Notes: generated by a model not told the origin, from the letters alone. A stretch of DNA of 21,802 bases from Glomus cerebriforme (GCA_003550305.1 QKYT01001197.1:1-21802); one strand, 5' to 3'; positions 9,471 through 20,778 are shown, counted from the first letter of the stretch. Made by a program: numbers and translations.

Positions 9471-12105
9471 CGTTAGGCTAGCAATATCGAGGATTTTTGT
9501 ACCTTTTGCTGACGAAAATAGGTTTCTACCAATCTTTAATTCCCTTAAATTTATACATGTCTTTGAATATATGTATAATCAATAACATCATCAAATAGAT
9601 CAAATAGTTTAAATTCAAAGTAATTTAAACTTTGAAAAATCAACGAAATTGTAAGACTGGAAATACTGTAAAAATCTTTTGCGTAGAAGAGTGTTAATTA
9701 AGTTATGTGAACATGAAAAGTATCGATGTTCTAGTAATTAAAGTATTTAGGACGAATATAAAATAAAAAGTTCACCAAGAAAATAAAAGTCACGTAATTA
9801 AGATCTGGTAGAGAATTTATACTTATGAATGTAGTCATTTCCTATCTTTTCAAAATTGTGAATAGTGATAATAAGTAACAAATAATTAAATTAATGTTGA
9901 ATTTTTATTTTAAAATAGTGAAAAATACTTTATTATTGCCAATTCGTCTTATTTATGTCAAAAATTAATAATGAAATAAAACTTTATTATCCAAGATAAA
10001 AGAAGAAACGCGCTGTCTTTTCTTTATTGAACACATGACATACATTATACATACAGAAGTGACAGAACAAAGATTATATACGCGAAATCTGCATATAATA
10101 TTAAAATGGAATCTAAGACAAAGAAAACAGCAATAAACCTATTTTAATAAAAATAGAACATGTGTTTATATTATGCATTACTGGGGTTTAATGTTTAAAA
10201 AAATGAAATACTACGGTACCCCAAAAAATACAGAACTGTACAAAATAATCACATGGGTTATTTTTTTTAAAAAAAATGGGCGTTTTTGTTGAAGTAATAA
10301 ACAAAATATGTCATTGATTTTCAAATTTATAGTCGGCCGAATTACAGAGTACAAACTATAAGATAGAAGGCTTATACATAAATCAAATTAACTGACTTTT
10401 TTTAAATTTTAAAATTTTTGTATTTCATATAATTTAATTTATATATGTATATTATATTCCTATAATAAATTAATAAATTCGGGGACCAAAAATCATTACT
10501 TTATGGGATCATTATTAATTAACCTATATATCGAAATCTTTAATTCTGTAATTTCTCGATTATTAAACATTTAATAATATGTATGTAATATTGAATTAAT
10601 GTCTTTTATTTATGATAATTAAATTTCATTCGTCTATGGTCAATATATATAAAATCTCTTTATATTTAATACGACAATTATAAATATTAATAGTAAGCAG
10701 AATTGTTTTGTGCACGTATATTGTTTCGAAACAAAATAAAATTGACGTCATCCAGATTTTAACCTAGAATAATTTTTAAAAAATGAGGGTTGACTTTTAT
10801 ATATATCATTTGACCTAAAATCAGGTAGATGTAATTACAACAGAGTTGCATAATTTTATTCTTTATAATAGCGTTATATTATATAGAACAAAGATGTTAC
10901 TTATAGACAAAGGAACACATGATCTGTAAGATAATGTATATTTAAATATGCACAAAAATTATAAAAATTATCCAAATCGACAATTTCTGGATTATATTTA
11001 GATTTTTTAGGTATATTTTTTTTTAGTTATAATTATTGAAAATCGGAAATTATTAAAAAATTAACCGTAATAGTAGTTAATTTATTCCGTGAATAAAAAA
11101 TTCGGGACATTTATCATCCAGTTGCCATTTATAGTTAACTCATTCCATATGCATATTAGACTTAGTTTTATTTTTTTTCACATGTTTGATCCTTAATTTT
11201 CTAATTTTAGAAAATTTCTAAGATTTCTTTTATTTTCCATGTTTAATAAGGAACTGCTTTATTTTTATACATAAACTTTTTTCTATTATTTAATCTACCC
11301 ATTTTTTTTTAAAAAAAAAAAAAATTCTGATTCTTTTTATGAGATGATGCAGCGAAATTTCTATACAAACATTTTCGCTATTTTTACTATTGATTAGAAA
11401 TATATTTCATGGATTGTGTTTTATTTACAAAAATTGTGCTCATTTTCCATTTAGGTTAGAATAATTCGGCCCATTATATATTTTTATATTTACTAACAGT
11501 CCGTGTTATCAATGAAACCTTTTAAATTGAAATTGATATAGCCTAGACCCAACACACCCGAAATTGGAATGAAATACTGTGCCATGCACAATTTCATTTG
11601 CAAATGTTTGTTCTAGATTTAAAGATGAGGTGACCTGTGAATAGAAACGCCAAGATCAGATAAAAAAGCAAAAGGTTTTTCATCTGATATCTTTATTTTA
11701 ATTTGTATAACGATAGTAAATAACAGATATCTACATGTGATTTTGATCTTCCAGATTACGCCCAACCAAATACCATTTTTTAAAGCCCCAAACTCATTCT
11801 ACATATACTATTATATAAGCAGCTTTCTCTGTATTTGCACCGCATAAGAATGAAATTATCATTCTATTGCAATATTAGATAACCTACTTTATCATCCGAT
11901 CTTATGTCAATTGAGTGAGCTTTAATAAGTCTGAAGATTTCAATTATTTATGGAATTTTCTCATTTAGTTATTGAACAGAGGAAAGTTCTCTCTTTCTTT
12001 TTTTTTTTTAATTCATTATTCATATATTTTTCCGATTTACTCTCTTTAATAAATTAACGATTCTTAACAATTTTGTTACCGAATAAGATCTTGGAACTAA
12101 CGAAA
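9471..12105. other. AT-rich intergenic region, no gene seen
   Basis: No open frame of note and no RNA gene recognised. Small structures: GGCCGAATTACAG at 10335-10347, which recurs twice elsewhere; an imperfect hairpin at 11652-11693 with arms AAGATCAGAT and ATCTGATATCTT; and T/A mirror runs near 10260 and 11304-11325. Confidence 0.6.
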
Positions 12106-12261
12106 TTATAACGAACGGGTCCGAAAATTAGTTTCGACAATCCCGCAGCTAGACTGGCACGTGTTCTGTTTAGGCTCTTGCCTACGTGTAACCTTTCCTC
12201 TTTCACGGTTGAACAAAAACCAACTCCGTCGACAATACGTCGCCGTGATCATCTAAATTGA
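12106..12261. other. Isolated GC-richer patch with overlapping open frames
   Basis: Bases 12121-12240 contain 56 G or C (47 percent), far above the flanks. The patch has an ATG-started 48-codon minus-strand frame (12252 to 12106) with four cysteines and many arginines, plus open plus-strand frames of about 50 codons without a start. None has a domain I recognise. It could be an exon of an unrecognised or dead gene, a promoter-like island (it has CACGTG at 12159) or a fragment inserted from elsewhere. Confidence 0.4.
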
Positions 12262-15200
12262 CAAATAATATTTTTATTTATTTTTTTTTTGAAAAAAATA
12301 ATTGAAATATTTTGATTACTGTTATCTATAAATTTAAAACAAAATATTTGTGGAGAATCTTGTTTCTTACCTATCTTGGCGTTTATACTTCTCTTGTCAA
12401 TTAATTGTTACTAAATTTTTAATCTATTCGCATGTGATATCACAATGACTAGAATCTGATATTAACATTATAGAAGAAGTAACAATGATAGGAACATTTT
12501 TTCCCAGGTTTTTGCAAGAAAATTATTCATTTTTCATGAATATGGTTTTTTATCCATTGATTCATGCTAAGTGCTTTCCGCGGAGAATGTTGAAGTTTGA
12601 CATTTCTTACATATTAGATATTGCCACCTGTTTGTGAGCCTGATCAAAGATTACTCTTTGTAGAACTCAAATAAAAGTTGATAATGCAACATTCAATATT
12701 GAAACTAAAATTTGAAACAATCAACATACCAACTAGCAAGAAGAAAAAAGACAAAAAAGACGACGCCACGTGAGGATATGAGCTAGAAAAGAATTATCAT
12801 TTTTTATTATCTGAGGGAGATAAATGAGACAAAAAAGATCTTCATATTTAAAGAAATAATTTTTAAAAATATTTTACAATCATTTTTATAAAAGTTAGTA
12901 GTTGTACAGTTTCTGTATAAAACTGCAATAAAAAAATACGTGTCAATCTTTTTTTTTTTTTTTTAACGTTAATTTGGCTCCGATTATTCATTTAGTCTAT
13001 AACTCGGGCCGACACTATAAGTTTGACCGAAGATTAATATTCGGTAAAAATCAAATCAAGTCATATGATCAACTTTATGCAAGTATTTTTTGCCACATTC
13101 ATGTTTGTGAACTCTCATTTATAAATGATTAAATGGCATTTCATTGTGCCATGTCATATCATTACCTCATTTTACTAAAAAAAAAAATTATTAATGGTTG
13201 TCCTCTTTATCTTTTAATTCTATTTTAATCTTTATCAATCCTATCTGTTATTTTTCGCACATTCTAATAAAATGAAAAAATAAAATTATTCTTTATTCTA
13301 TTAATTTCGAGACATACTCAACAGAAGTACCAAAAATAATTTTTTAACCTTGAATAATTTGTTAATACATTAAAAGCCAATAAATACAATCGATAATAAC
13401 GCGTTTGGTACTATCGAATTTAAAGAAAATTGGAATTTATTATTGTTAAAAAAAATTCACCGATTTAAGTAAGGCTTGTTTTATCATCATTAAGAATTAA
13501 AAATTCGCTGTTTTTCTCATAATATTACAGAGAAAAAATTACACTAATATCTGGAAAAAATTTTTTTTTTTTTCTCTCTAGTCAAAAAAAATTCCGTTTG
13601 AGTTCAAGTTATTATAGGTTTAAATGGTGATAGACACGATAGAATAAGCATTTTCAAAAGTCTTTTAAAACTACAGTCAATGGCACGAATTTTGAAAGTG
13701 CGGAGTGCGCCTAGGTTTTGCGTAGGAAAATATTGATATTTAAATCATGTGAGTATATGAAATTTTCGATATCTTTCTAATGCGCTTGTAAATGTTAAAT
13801 TCAATTACTACTATACTTTTCCCATGTTGTGGATAATCTTGTATTGATGTTGCTAAGGTCTGGTTGGTCTGGTAGTAATGAGACGAATGATATATTGTTT
13901 ATCATCAACTATTCAGATAATCAAATTTGATCGGATACTTTTTTTTTTTATCAAGGTAATGTATGAATAGCTAGAGCACTGAATCAAAACCAAAAAGAAA
14001 AGCAGTTATCTAAGCTAATATATATACACACTTATATTTGTATTTTCACTAGTTCAATTTTACCAAATTATATTGATCTATCATGAAAATCTTAGCCTAT
14101 CCTAAGCGTTTTCCGATTTTTCGATTCCCTTTGCAATCCTTATTCTATTTATCTATTTATTATGACCATAATGAGACAAATTATGCGGTAAAAGGAGTAT
14201 GAGTTTAGATAACAAAGATATGGAAATAATGATTAAAAACTCTGACGTGCGATTGATTATAGAGCTGAGTTCCAAGATCAAGCTCAAATTGGAATAATTA
14301 TCGATAAACTGGATTTAAGACCACTTTAACAACGAAAAATCAAAGGACAAAAAATTAATTAATAAAAATATTTGAAGTGTACTTCACTATAATGATGGAA
14401 AAATTAGGTAATATGAAAATTTTATGGCAGATAATCTTTCGGTTCGTTATTTTGCAATTTGATTATGCCAACTAATCAAGATGAACTATCTTTAAATACA
14501 TAGACACATCTACAGCCCATCTAAGGTGTTTGCCCTAATCGATCAAGAAAATTGTATCGTTTGTCAAAACAAACAACATCAACTCATTTGTGTTAATCTA
14601 CGATCAATCTTCTTGCTCGCTCCGGACTGCTCTGAAAATACATGTTTTGACTTTATTGCAGACTTAATACTTTACTCAATAAGTATGTACATCAATTTTC
14701 TCGAGAGGATCGGTTGCATCAATTTCCTTAGTTCAGTTTCTTAAGTTTCAAGTATGCGATTTGTGCTTGTAGATATTTGCTCATGATTCTTGTCTCTTCA
14801 TTAGAAAAAAAAAAAGTCTAGGACACTTTTGCCAAGGTAGAATATTACATATGATGTGCGTCCGTGCTCCAATCTTTATAATATGTTTTGGCGTGTTAAT
14901 AATTTCTATTATTTATATTCAATTTTTTTATAATTTATACGATATTAAAAGATTGGCCATTTAAAAATCGGAGAAATATAACGATTGATATATCCTTTTA
15001 GGATGTCTGTTAGAAACTTATAATCATTTTTATTATTTATACGATGTAGAAAATTAACCGTAATTAAGGTAATCACATCATCATCTAAATCACATAATAT
15101 CTGTTATTAGATTATTAATTTATTAACGTTTCTATTCATTTTAATCTCCAGAAAGTACTGTAATATGAAACAAGCTCTTTGTACTATATAATATACGTCA

Positions 15201-16964
15201 ATGTAAACCCCAAAACGAAATGATTGCTATCTAAAATTATATCAAATGATCACACATTGGGCCAGAAGTTGCAAATGAAATCACGTGACTATTCACATTT
15301 GATATTAATTAGTTCACCATCCATAATGGAAGGAATGCTCCCTTATTCGATCTTGACGTTTCTTTTGCACACCGCGCAGACTGCCTGTATCTATATCTTT
15401 AATACGTTTTGGGTTGTGAATGACATAATAAAGGTCTTCTCACAATTTGATAATTGGAATCCACTCCAAATTTTCGGTTGAGAATTATGTTAGCACTTTC
15501 AACATAGATAGAGCCATAGACGGATCGGTAGGTATTTTTTTTTTAATCAGCAGCCGTCAACACAAAAGTATAATAGATCGAGCTATTCTAACCTAAATAG
15601 GAAGAATATATTTTTTTTATTGAAATAAACATATTATTTGTAAATGGTACTCAAATTTATATATTTAATAGATAATTGCCCTGATTTATATCTATAGATT
15701 CATCCCGGACAAATTAATTCTCTGTATTAGATTCGAATGACAGTATGGAAGGTGAATCATAGATATACAAACAAAGAAACTTTATTTATTTAGAAATTTG
15801 ATTCGATTGATAAATAAAAGATTTCCAAAAACATATAATCTCATAAATGAGCCAAAAATTTATAAGATATTCCGATGTAATAAAGTGGCTTACTTCCTTT
15901 TATAGATAATGTCGGAAAAATGCGTAGAGCTGCAGCTTGCCGCATAGTATTACAGAATACCAAACATAAATACTCTATAATTAAGGTGATCATCTATCTA
16001 CACGTAAATAATGCAATGTCATGTATTATAAAGACGTTTTCTTTGTCTGAATCTTACATTTCATGAAGATATGTAATGAATTCTTTATTCAATATGTCTG
16101 AAATCATATGTGCGCTTACTTAATAAGTTGTAATATTTTGGGGTATTGTTTAAAAAAAATGCAAATCGTTAACTTGAATGTTTATGACTATTTTAAAGGG
16201 GATGAATGTATTTCGGGATTCTTCTGTAATTCGGCCGGATTGACTGAGGTAGCGTATTACTTGAAATCGTAAAGATACTAACTATGTTTATCACTCTAGT
16301 ATCACACTATTCACATGAAAATTATAAATAAGTTTTATTGTTATATTATTTTTTTTAAAAAATGTAACGATGAAACTATGAAAAAGAGTTAATTTTTAAT
16401 AGAAATATATTCAAATCGTTAATTTTAATATTTATGATTGAAACAATTTTCGTTATCGAACCTATAACGAATAGTTTAAATAAAAAATAAATGTGTAACA
16501 TTCTGCTTAGATCAATTTCTAGTTTAGTCATTAATTACAACTTTGGGTATTGATAATATCATCTGAAATTATTAAATTTGAAATCAAGAATTTGACGTTG
16601 ATTAATAATCCACATTCAGGAAATTTTCCATTCAAGTTTTGAAACTAATGGAATACTTAGAGCAATGATGATAAGAAATACGGTGTATATTGTTTTTTAT
16701 ATTTATCACAGACTTTATCGAATTGCGGCCTCAAAATGCCTGTAAGCAAATTTGACGCGAGTTAACGCGATGTATTTCTACTAGAAATGAAAACTTAAGA
16801 CAACTAAATTAAAAATTGAAATAATGTTCTTATAATGTTTAATATATCAAAATAAAAATTGTATTTTATTATAAAGTTATAATACCCGACACATAAAATT
16901 ATAATAACTTTTATATTTAATTTTTTTTATGTAATTTTTATTTATCATTATTTTACAGTTTTTA
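12262..16964. other. AT-rich intergenic region with scattered repeats
   Basis: No gene is supported. Plus-strand frames at 14526-14744 and 15224-15481 lack ATG starts and recognisable domains. Contents of note: a dispersed repeat copy near 13008-13090; a 24-bp imperfect palindrome centred on AGCTGCAGCT at 15928-15937; a pair of 26-bp direct repeats at 16162-16187 and 16412-16437 with three mismatches; and CTGTAATTCGGCC at 16224-16236. Confidence 0.55.
13008..13090 (+). repeat. Dispersed repeat, copy A
   Basis: CGGGCCGACACTATAAGTTTG, then GACCGAAGATTAATATTCGG, then CATATGATCAACTTTATGCAAG line up with CGGGAC, GACTAAAGAATAATATTCGG and CATGTGATCATTTTTGTATGCAA in the same order near 19882-19983. 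The two are clearly related but diverged. Ends and class (solo LTR or MITE) are unknown. Confidence 0.5.
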
Positions 16965-17150
16965 ACCTTGTTAAATTTATTCTTAAAAATAGAAATAATT
17001 TATGTATTCAGTTATTCTCAATCGAAACATTAAAATTATTAAAAAAAAAAAAGAAAAGACATGAATCGAATCCTTTCTTTTTGTTTCGCAATTATATAAA
17101 GAAGAACGAACCGAAAAATATAAAAATGACTGAAAAAATTTTCTGTAAAA
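16965..17150 (+). pseudogene. HMG-box gene fragment, copy 3 (5' part only)
   Basis: A plus-strand frame in phase with 17060 reads ETLKLLKKKKKRH followed by ESNPFFLFRNYIKKNEP and KNIKMTEK, matching residues 15-47 of the intact gene. The homology begins upstream of the former start, with CCTTGTTAAATTTATTCTT equal to leader sequence of copy 1. The first codons (start through Asp4) have been lost and no ATG remains in phase. Soon after MTEK the frame departs from the family and stops at 17189, so helices 2 and 3 are missing. It is more diverged than copy 2, hence an older duplicate. It cannot make a functional HMG box. Confidence 0.8.
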
Positions 17151-17314
17151 ATGGAAAAAAAGGACCCACCGATTGTCGGGTTCTTCAATGAAATATTGTA
17201 AAAAAATTATTTTAAATAATCAATGACCTGAACGTCATATTTGTCATGTAAAAACTATGAACTCTTTTCGAAATTTAAATATTTCATCCAATGAACCTCA
17301 TATAAGTTTCATTT

Positions 17315-17665
17315 TTAGTCCATATTTTCTATCTTGATTGCGACAGGAGGATCTTGATCGGTTTCTTTGTTTCAACAAGATCTTTCTTATCAGCAGTAGA
17401 GTTTCTTTCATTGACAATATCTTTTGTATTTAGTGGTAAATCGCGATTGATTTCGTAGAGTCTTTTACTCTTTTCCATTTAGCTCGGATAAGTTTCTCCA
17501 GGAGTCAGATGCCATTTTACTAAGTTCCGTCATCTTAATATTTTTAGGGGCATTTTCTTTCATATAATTACGGTACAAGAAGAAAGGATTCGATTTACGT
17601 TTCTTTTTTTTTAATGTTTCTGGTTGAAAAGAATATTGAAATACGCATAAGTCGCCGTCCATCAT
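17315..17665 (-). pseudogene. HMG-box gene, copy 2, frameshifted
   Basis: The first 58 shared residues match the intact gene except N2D, E18K and E23K, with one extra Met in front. At the helix 2/helix 3 boundary, ten bases are missing after TTATCCGA and eight extra bases lie after GGAAAAG; the extra bases create the stop at 17465, giving 66 codons and removing helix 3. Farther on, a one-base deletion near 17357 makes the indel total minus three, so the last codons (IKIENMD) are again in phase with the start. The leader has a 10-base deletion just before the ATG. It lies tail-to-tail with copy 3. It may still be transcribed since its upstream block is well conserved, but the product would lack a complete box. 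Confidence 0.88.
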
Positions 17666-18204
17666 CTCTCAAGAATAAATTTAACAAAGGTTTAGTTATA
17701 AAAATAATATTTATGACATATGAATTCTGAACTGAAAGAATAATTCCAATTTGATGATTTTTATATCTGATAAAATTTAATTAATTAATATAATGTCATA
17801 TTGAGAGAGAAAGTGTATTTCACTTTTTTCTTCTTTGAATTTCATTATTATTATGCACATGATAACCTATTTAACCAAAATTGATTCATTTAACAACTAA
17901 AAAAGGCCAATATTTAGTAAATAAAAGTATATAAAATATTGGTACCCTCATCGATCTTTTCATTGCTATCAATAATATGATGTTAAATTTTAAGGATACT
18001 AACGCCGAATTTAACCACAAGATTTGTTTATTTTGAGGCAAATTCTGCGGAGAATAATCGGAACTGATTTTTAGCCATATTGATTCTCTTTTTTAATTTA
18101 ACCTGAATGCAATAATAAAGTTCATGTTTCAAGGGAAAAAGATTAGAAAGATTCGCGTCATAGTGATACAATTTATCAAAATAAACCATTCATTATTTAC
18201 GAAA
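17315..18204 (-). repeat. Inverted duplication arm 2
   Basis: This is the reverse complement of about 7640-8540: HMG pseudogene plus about 540 bases of upstream DNA. The match ends at the pseudogene stop on one side and near a T/A run at about 18204 on the other. It has an extra GACATTATA near 17790, AA to GG near 17867 and several single-base changes. Arms of roughly 0.9 kb facing each other over about 8.8 kb could recombine and invert the segment between them. Confidence 0.85.
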
Positions 18205-18693
18205 AAAAAGAAATTTTTGATTGTAAATTTTTTTTTTCTTTATCTTTTTTTTGGCATTTCGGAGAGATTTTCCCTTTATCAAAAAAATTTCTATAAAAAA
18301 TTATTCATTTGATACGTTTGATAAATTTGCAATTTATCTTAAGAACAATATAAAATTTATATAATTGTTTCTTTTTTTTTATTGAATTGAAAATCATACC
18401 ATTATGCAAAGCTCCTGTTTTTCCCGAATCTTTTTCTATTATTTTTGCCTTATTTACTTTTATGTAATATTTCACTTTGAATCTTTCTTTTATAAACTTC
18501 CTATAAACTTTAATCAATGAGTGGTTTTAATGACAAAGGGAAATCTAGATTATTCTAAGTACTATATCTGCGTATTTTAATTTTTCAAGCGTTCTTTGAT
18601 TTAAATTTTTTTGTAGGTATCAGAAATATGCATACAAAGGTCAAAAAAATTTTACTATTAGCTGTACGCATTTTTTCAGGGCCGGAATTACAG
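18205..18693. other. AT-rich region, no gene seen
   Basis: Open frames at 18124-18312 (+) and 18305-18517 (-) translate to Lys/Phe/Ile-rich low-complexity peptides from A/T runs. Near the end, CAGGGCCGGAATTACAG at 18677-18693 resembles a hAT-type terminus, but no partner end was found. Confidence 0.5.
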
Positions 18694-18742
18694 TAATGTC
18701 AGTCAGTTACTAAAATAAGTAATAAATTTCTGGCTGACATTA
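18694..18742. repeat. Strong hairpin: 13-bp arms, nested inner stem
   Basis: TAATGTCAGTCAG and CTGGCTGACATTA pair with one mismatch (G-T in RNA). Inside, TTACT and AGTAA pair around AAAATA. It directly follows CAGGGCCGGAATTACAG, so it may be the end structure of a transposon remnant. Alternatively it is a small RNA hairpin; no evidence of transcription can be seen. Confidence 0.6.
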
Positions 18743-19464
18743 TCAGAAAATATCCAAAAAAGGAAAGATTTACATGATTTATTTGGTTCATTATACGCAA
18801 ACTCTGACCCTACCTTTTTATATGTCCTGTATCATCGATTTATATCGAAATAGGGATATTGCACAAGTAAATATAAACAATATTATAAATTAAAAACGAG
18901 CCAATAACTTATCCATTTATTTATAATTAAATTAATTATTTCAGTGAAATCTCGTGTCTTATTAGCTTGTTCACGTGTTTAGCAGTCATACAATCACTGC
19001 TTTACATTTATTGGTAGTCATAGTTTTAAATAAGGTTAGTTAATAATAGATTTTCAATAATAAAAAAAGATTTTTTTTTTATTACGCGTAAAGTTATAAA
19101 CGTCACGTTTCTTATCAAACAGTGTAATATGTTTTACTTTAATTTATTAATTTGTAAATAGATAATTGATTCGCTAATTCTAATAAGAATGACTAAAGTG
19201 TTTTTAGTACAATGATAACTATATTATTATTAATTTTTATAATGTTAATTATGTTTGTATTTGTACCACAATACATGGAAAAGGACGACAAGTGTAACAA
19301 TTGCACTGTAACATAGAAAAGTAGTACACATATTTCAATCGTCTTTCAAAAGATATGAACCAATAGTAGATTTCAAAATCACTTTGGGGTTAACTATTTA
19401 AATTCATTTCGACTGGTTCAAACGAATTTGAAATGATTTACATCTCTATAGAAATTAAACCACT
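18743..19464. other. AT-rich region, no gene seen
   Basis: No open frame with protein features, no RNA gene recognised, no clear repeat beyond A/T runs. Confidence 0.6.
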
Positions 19465-19732
19465 TACCGTATAGCACTGTCTAAGAGACCCCCATTTCGG
19501 CATACCCCATATAAAATACCCGTTTCAAGATATCAAATATGTAATATGTAAATCTAATTTATTTCCTAGAAATTAGAATATTTAATCACTATTTTAAATC
19601 AAATTTAAATTTTTCATATATTAAATTTGTCTAGTACTGACAGGATGAACATACACACCCGGGTCTAATTCAATGTTTTAAATCAGGTAAATTGATTCAG
19701 ACCCGGGGTATTTTAGGCAGTGCTATACGGTA
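19465..19732. mobile_element. MITE with 26-bp inverted ends and TA flanks
   Basis: Both ends read TA-CCGTATAGCACTGYCTAA inward, with a further CCCC matching after a three-base variable stretch. The left arm starts at 19467 and the right arm ends at 19730. Matching stops exactly at the TA on each side, which fits a TA target duplication as made by Tc1/mariner-type transposases. The interior (264 bases in all) has no coding potential. Near the right end CACCCGGGTCTAATTCAAT and ATTGATTCAGACCCGGGGT make a second internal stem. It would depend on a transposase encoded elsewhere. The superfamily is inferred from the TA duplication alone. Confidence 0.8.
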
Positions 19733-19869
19733 TCTATTTATTATTATATATTAATTATCTAAATATAAGAATACTTAATTTATAAGAACGCCAGTTAATT
19801 TAATTTGACCAATTTTGAAACTTTTCTTTTTGTGGTTTAATTAAAGTTTAAATTTTATTTTAAAATGAA

Positions 19870-19990
19870 GGATTATAATTCGGGACAATTATTATGAATT
19901 TGACTAAAGAATAATATTCGGCTAATCGTTCAGACCCGCAATTTTTATAACGCCCAAAACCATGTGATCATTTTTGTATGCAATGTCACA
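19870..19990 (+). repeat. Dispersed repeat, copy B
   Basis: Related to the copy near 13008 through CGGGAC, GACTAAAGAATAATATTCGG and CATGTGATCATTTTTGTATG. It has about 25 extra bases between the second and third blocks (around CAGACCCGCAATTTTTATAA). Same orientation as copy A. Confidence 0.5.
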
Positions 19991-20077
19991 GTAGTACCAC
20001 CATATTTTGTACTTCCTATGATTTAATTTTGTGTACAAACCTTATTTGTTCTTGTTGATATAGGATAAAAAATTCGG

Positions 20078-20099
20078 TAATATACGTCGGCGTATATTA
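20078..20099. repeat. Perfect palindrome TAATATACG-TCGG-CGTATATTA
   Basis: Nine-base arms match perfectly around a four-base TCGG loop. It could be a binding site for a dimeric protein or a transposon-derived hairpin. It lies in AT-rich non-coding DNA about 680 bases upstream of the BACK/SPRY pseudogene. Confidence 0.6.
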
Positions 20100-20778
20100 T
20101 CTACCAATACCATTTATACACGTGATTATTTGTGATGCGTTGTATATCACATGACTGTACGGTGCAATAGAACGTGACTTCGATAACAGATTTATTATTA
20201 AAATTTTATAAAACAAGCTGATGTCATTCACTTACTCCATCTATTATTATCTCCGATAGCAACTTCAAATGATGATAATGCATTCCGAAGTTTGCTATGG
20301 ATATAATAAGGAAGGTTCGTTTTCATCACACCTGAATCAGTGACAGTTTATCACCCCAACAGAATCATGATTTTCGAATTAGACATACAGTATGGATAAA
20401 AGCTAGTGAGTGTTTATAGAATTAGTGTAGAAAAATAAATTATCCGAAAAGAATTTTTTGGTTGTAGTTACAATTAGAAGTAAATTTTTTTTTAGTAAGG
20501 GGATAATATTGTTGCACAGATTGATCTGTGAATTATTAGTCAATCGATCATATATCAACAATCGAGGATGACACATTAGATTGGAGAAAAATTTTTTTCA
20601 AAGTATTTGTTAAAAAAAAAAAATAATAATTATCAGTTGATCCTGTTTTATTAAATCAAATTTATGTATATCGGTTGCAAAATATTTCTGGCATAAGATA
20701 TTTTCCACTTGAGCCTAATACTAATTATTATTTAATAATTTGTGATAGCTCATATGAACATTAATACAAAAAAAAATT

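Larger units (their letters stand above)
19733..20778. other. AT-rich region with repeat copy B and a palindrome
   Basis: No gene seen. It contains the second dispersed repeat copy (about 19870-19990), a perfect 9-bp palindrome at 20078-20099, CACGTGAT near 20119 and ATCACATGAC near 20147. No BTB-domain coding could be found upstream of the pseudogene that starts at 20779. Confidence 0.5.

Noticed and set aside
14526..15481. Plus-strand frames at 14526-14744 and 15224-15481
   Set aside because: Both lack an ATG start, end at chance stops and show no protein family features.
18124..18517. Overlapping frames on both strands rich in Lys, Phe and Ile
   Set aside because: Low-complexity translations of A/T runs; the first also overlaps the arm of the inverted duplication in antisense.
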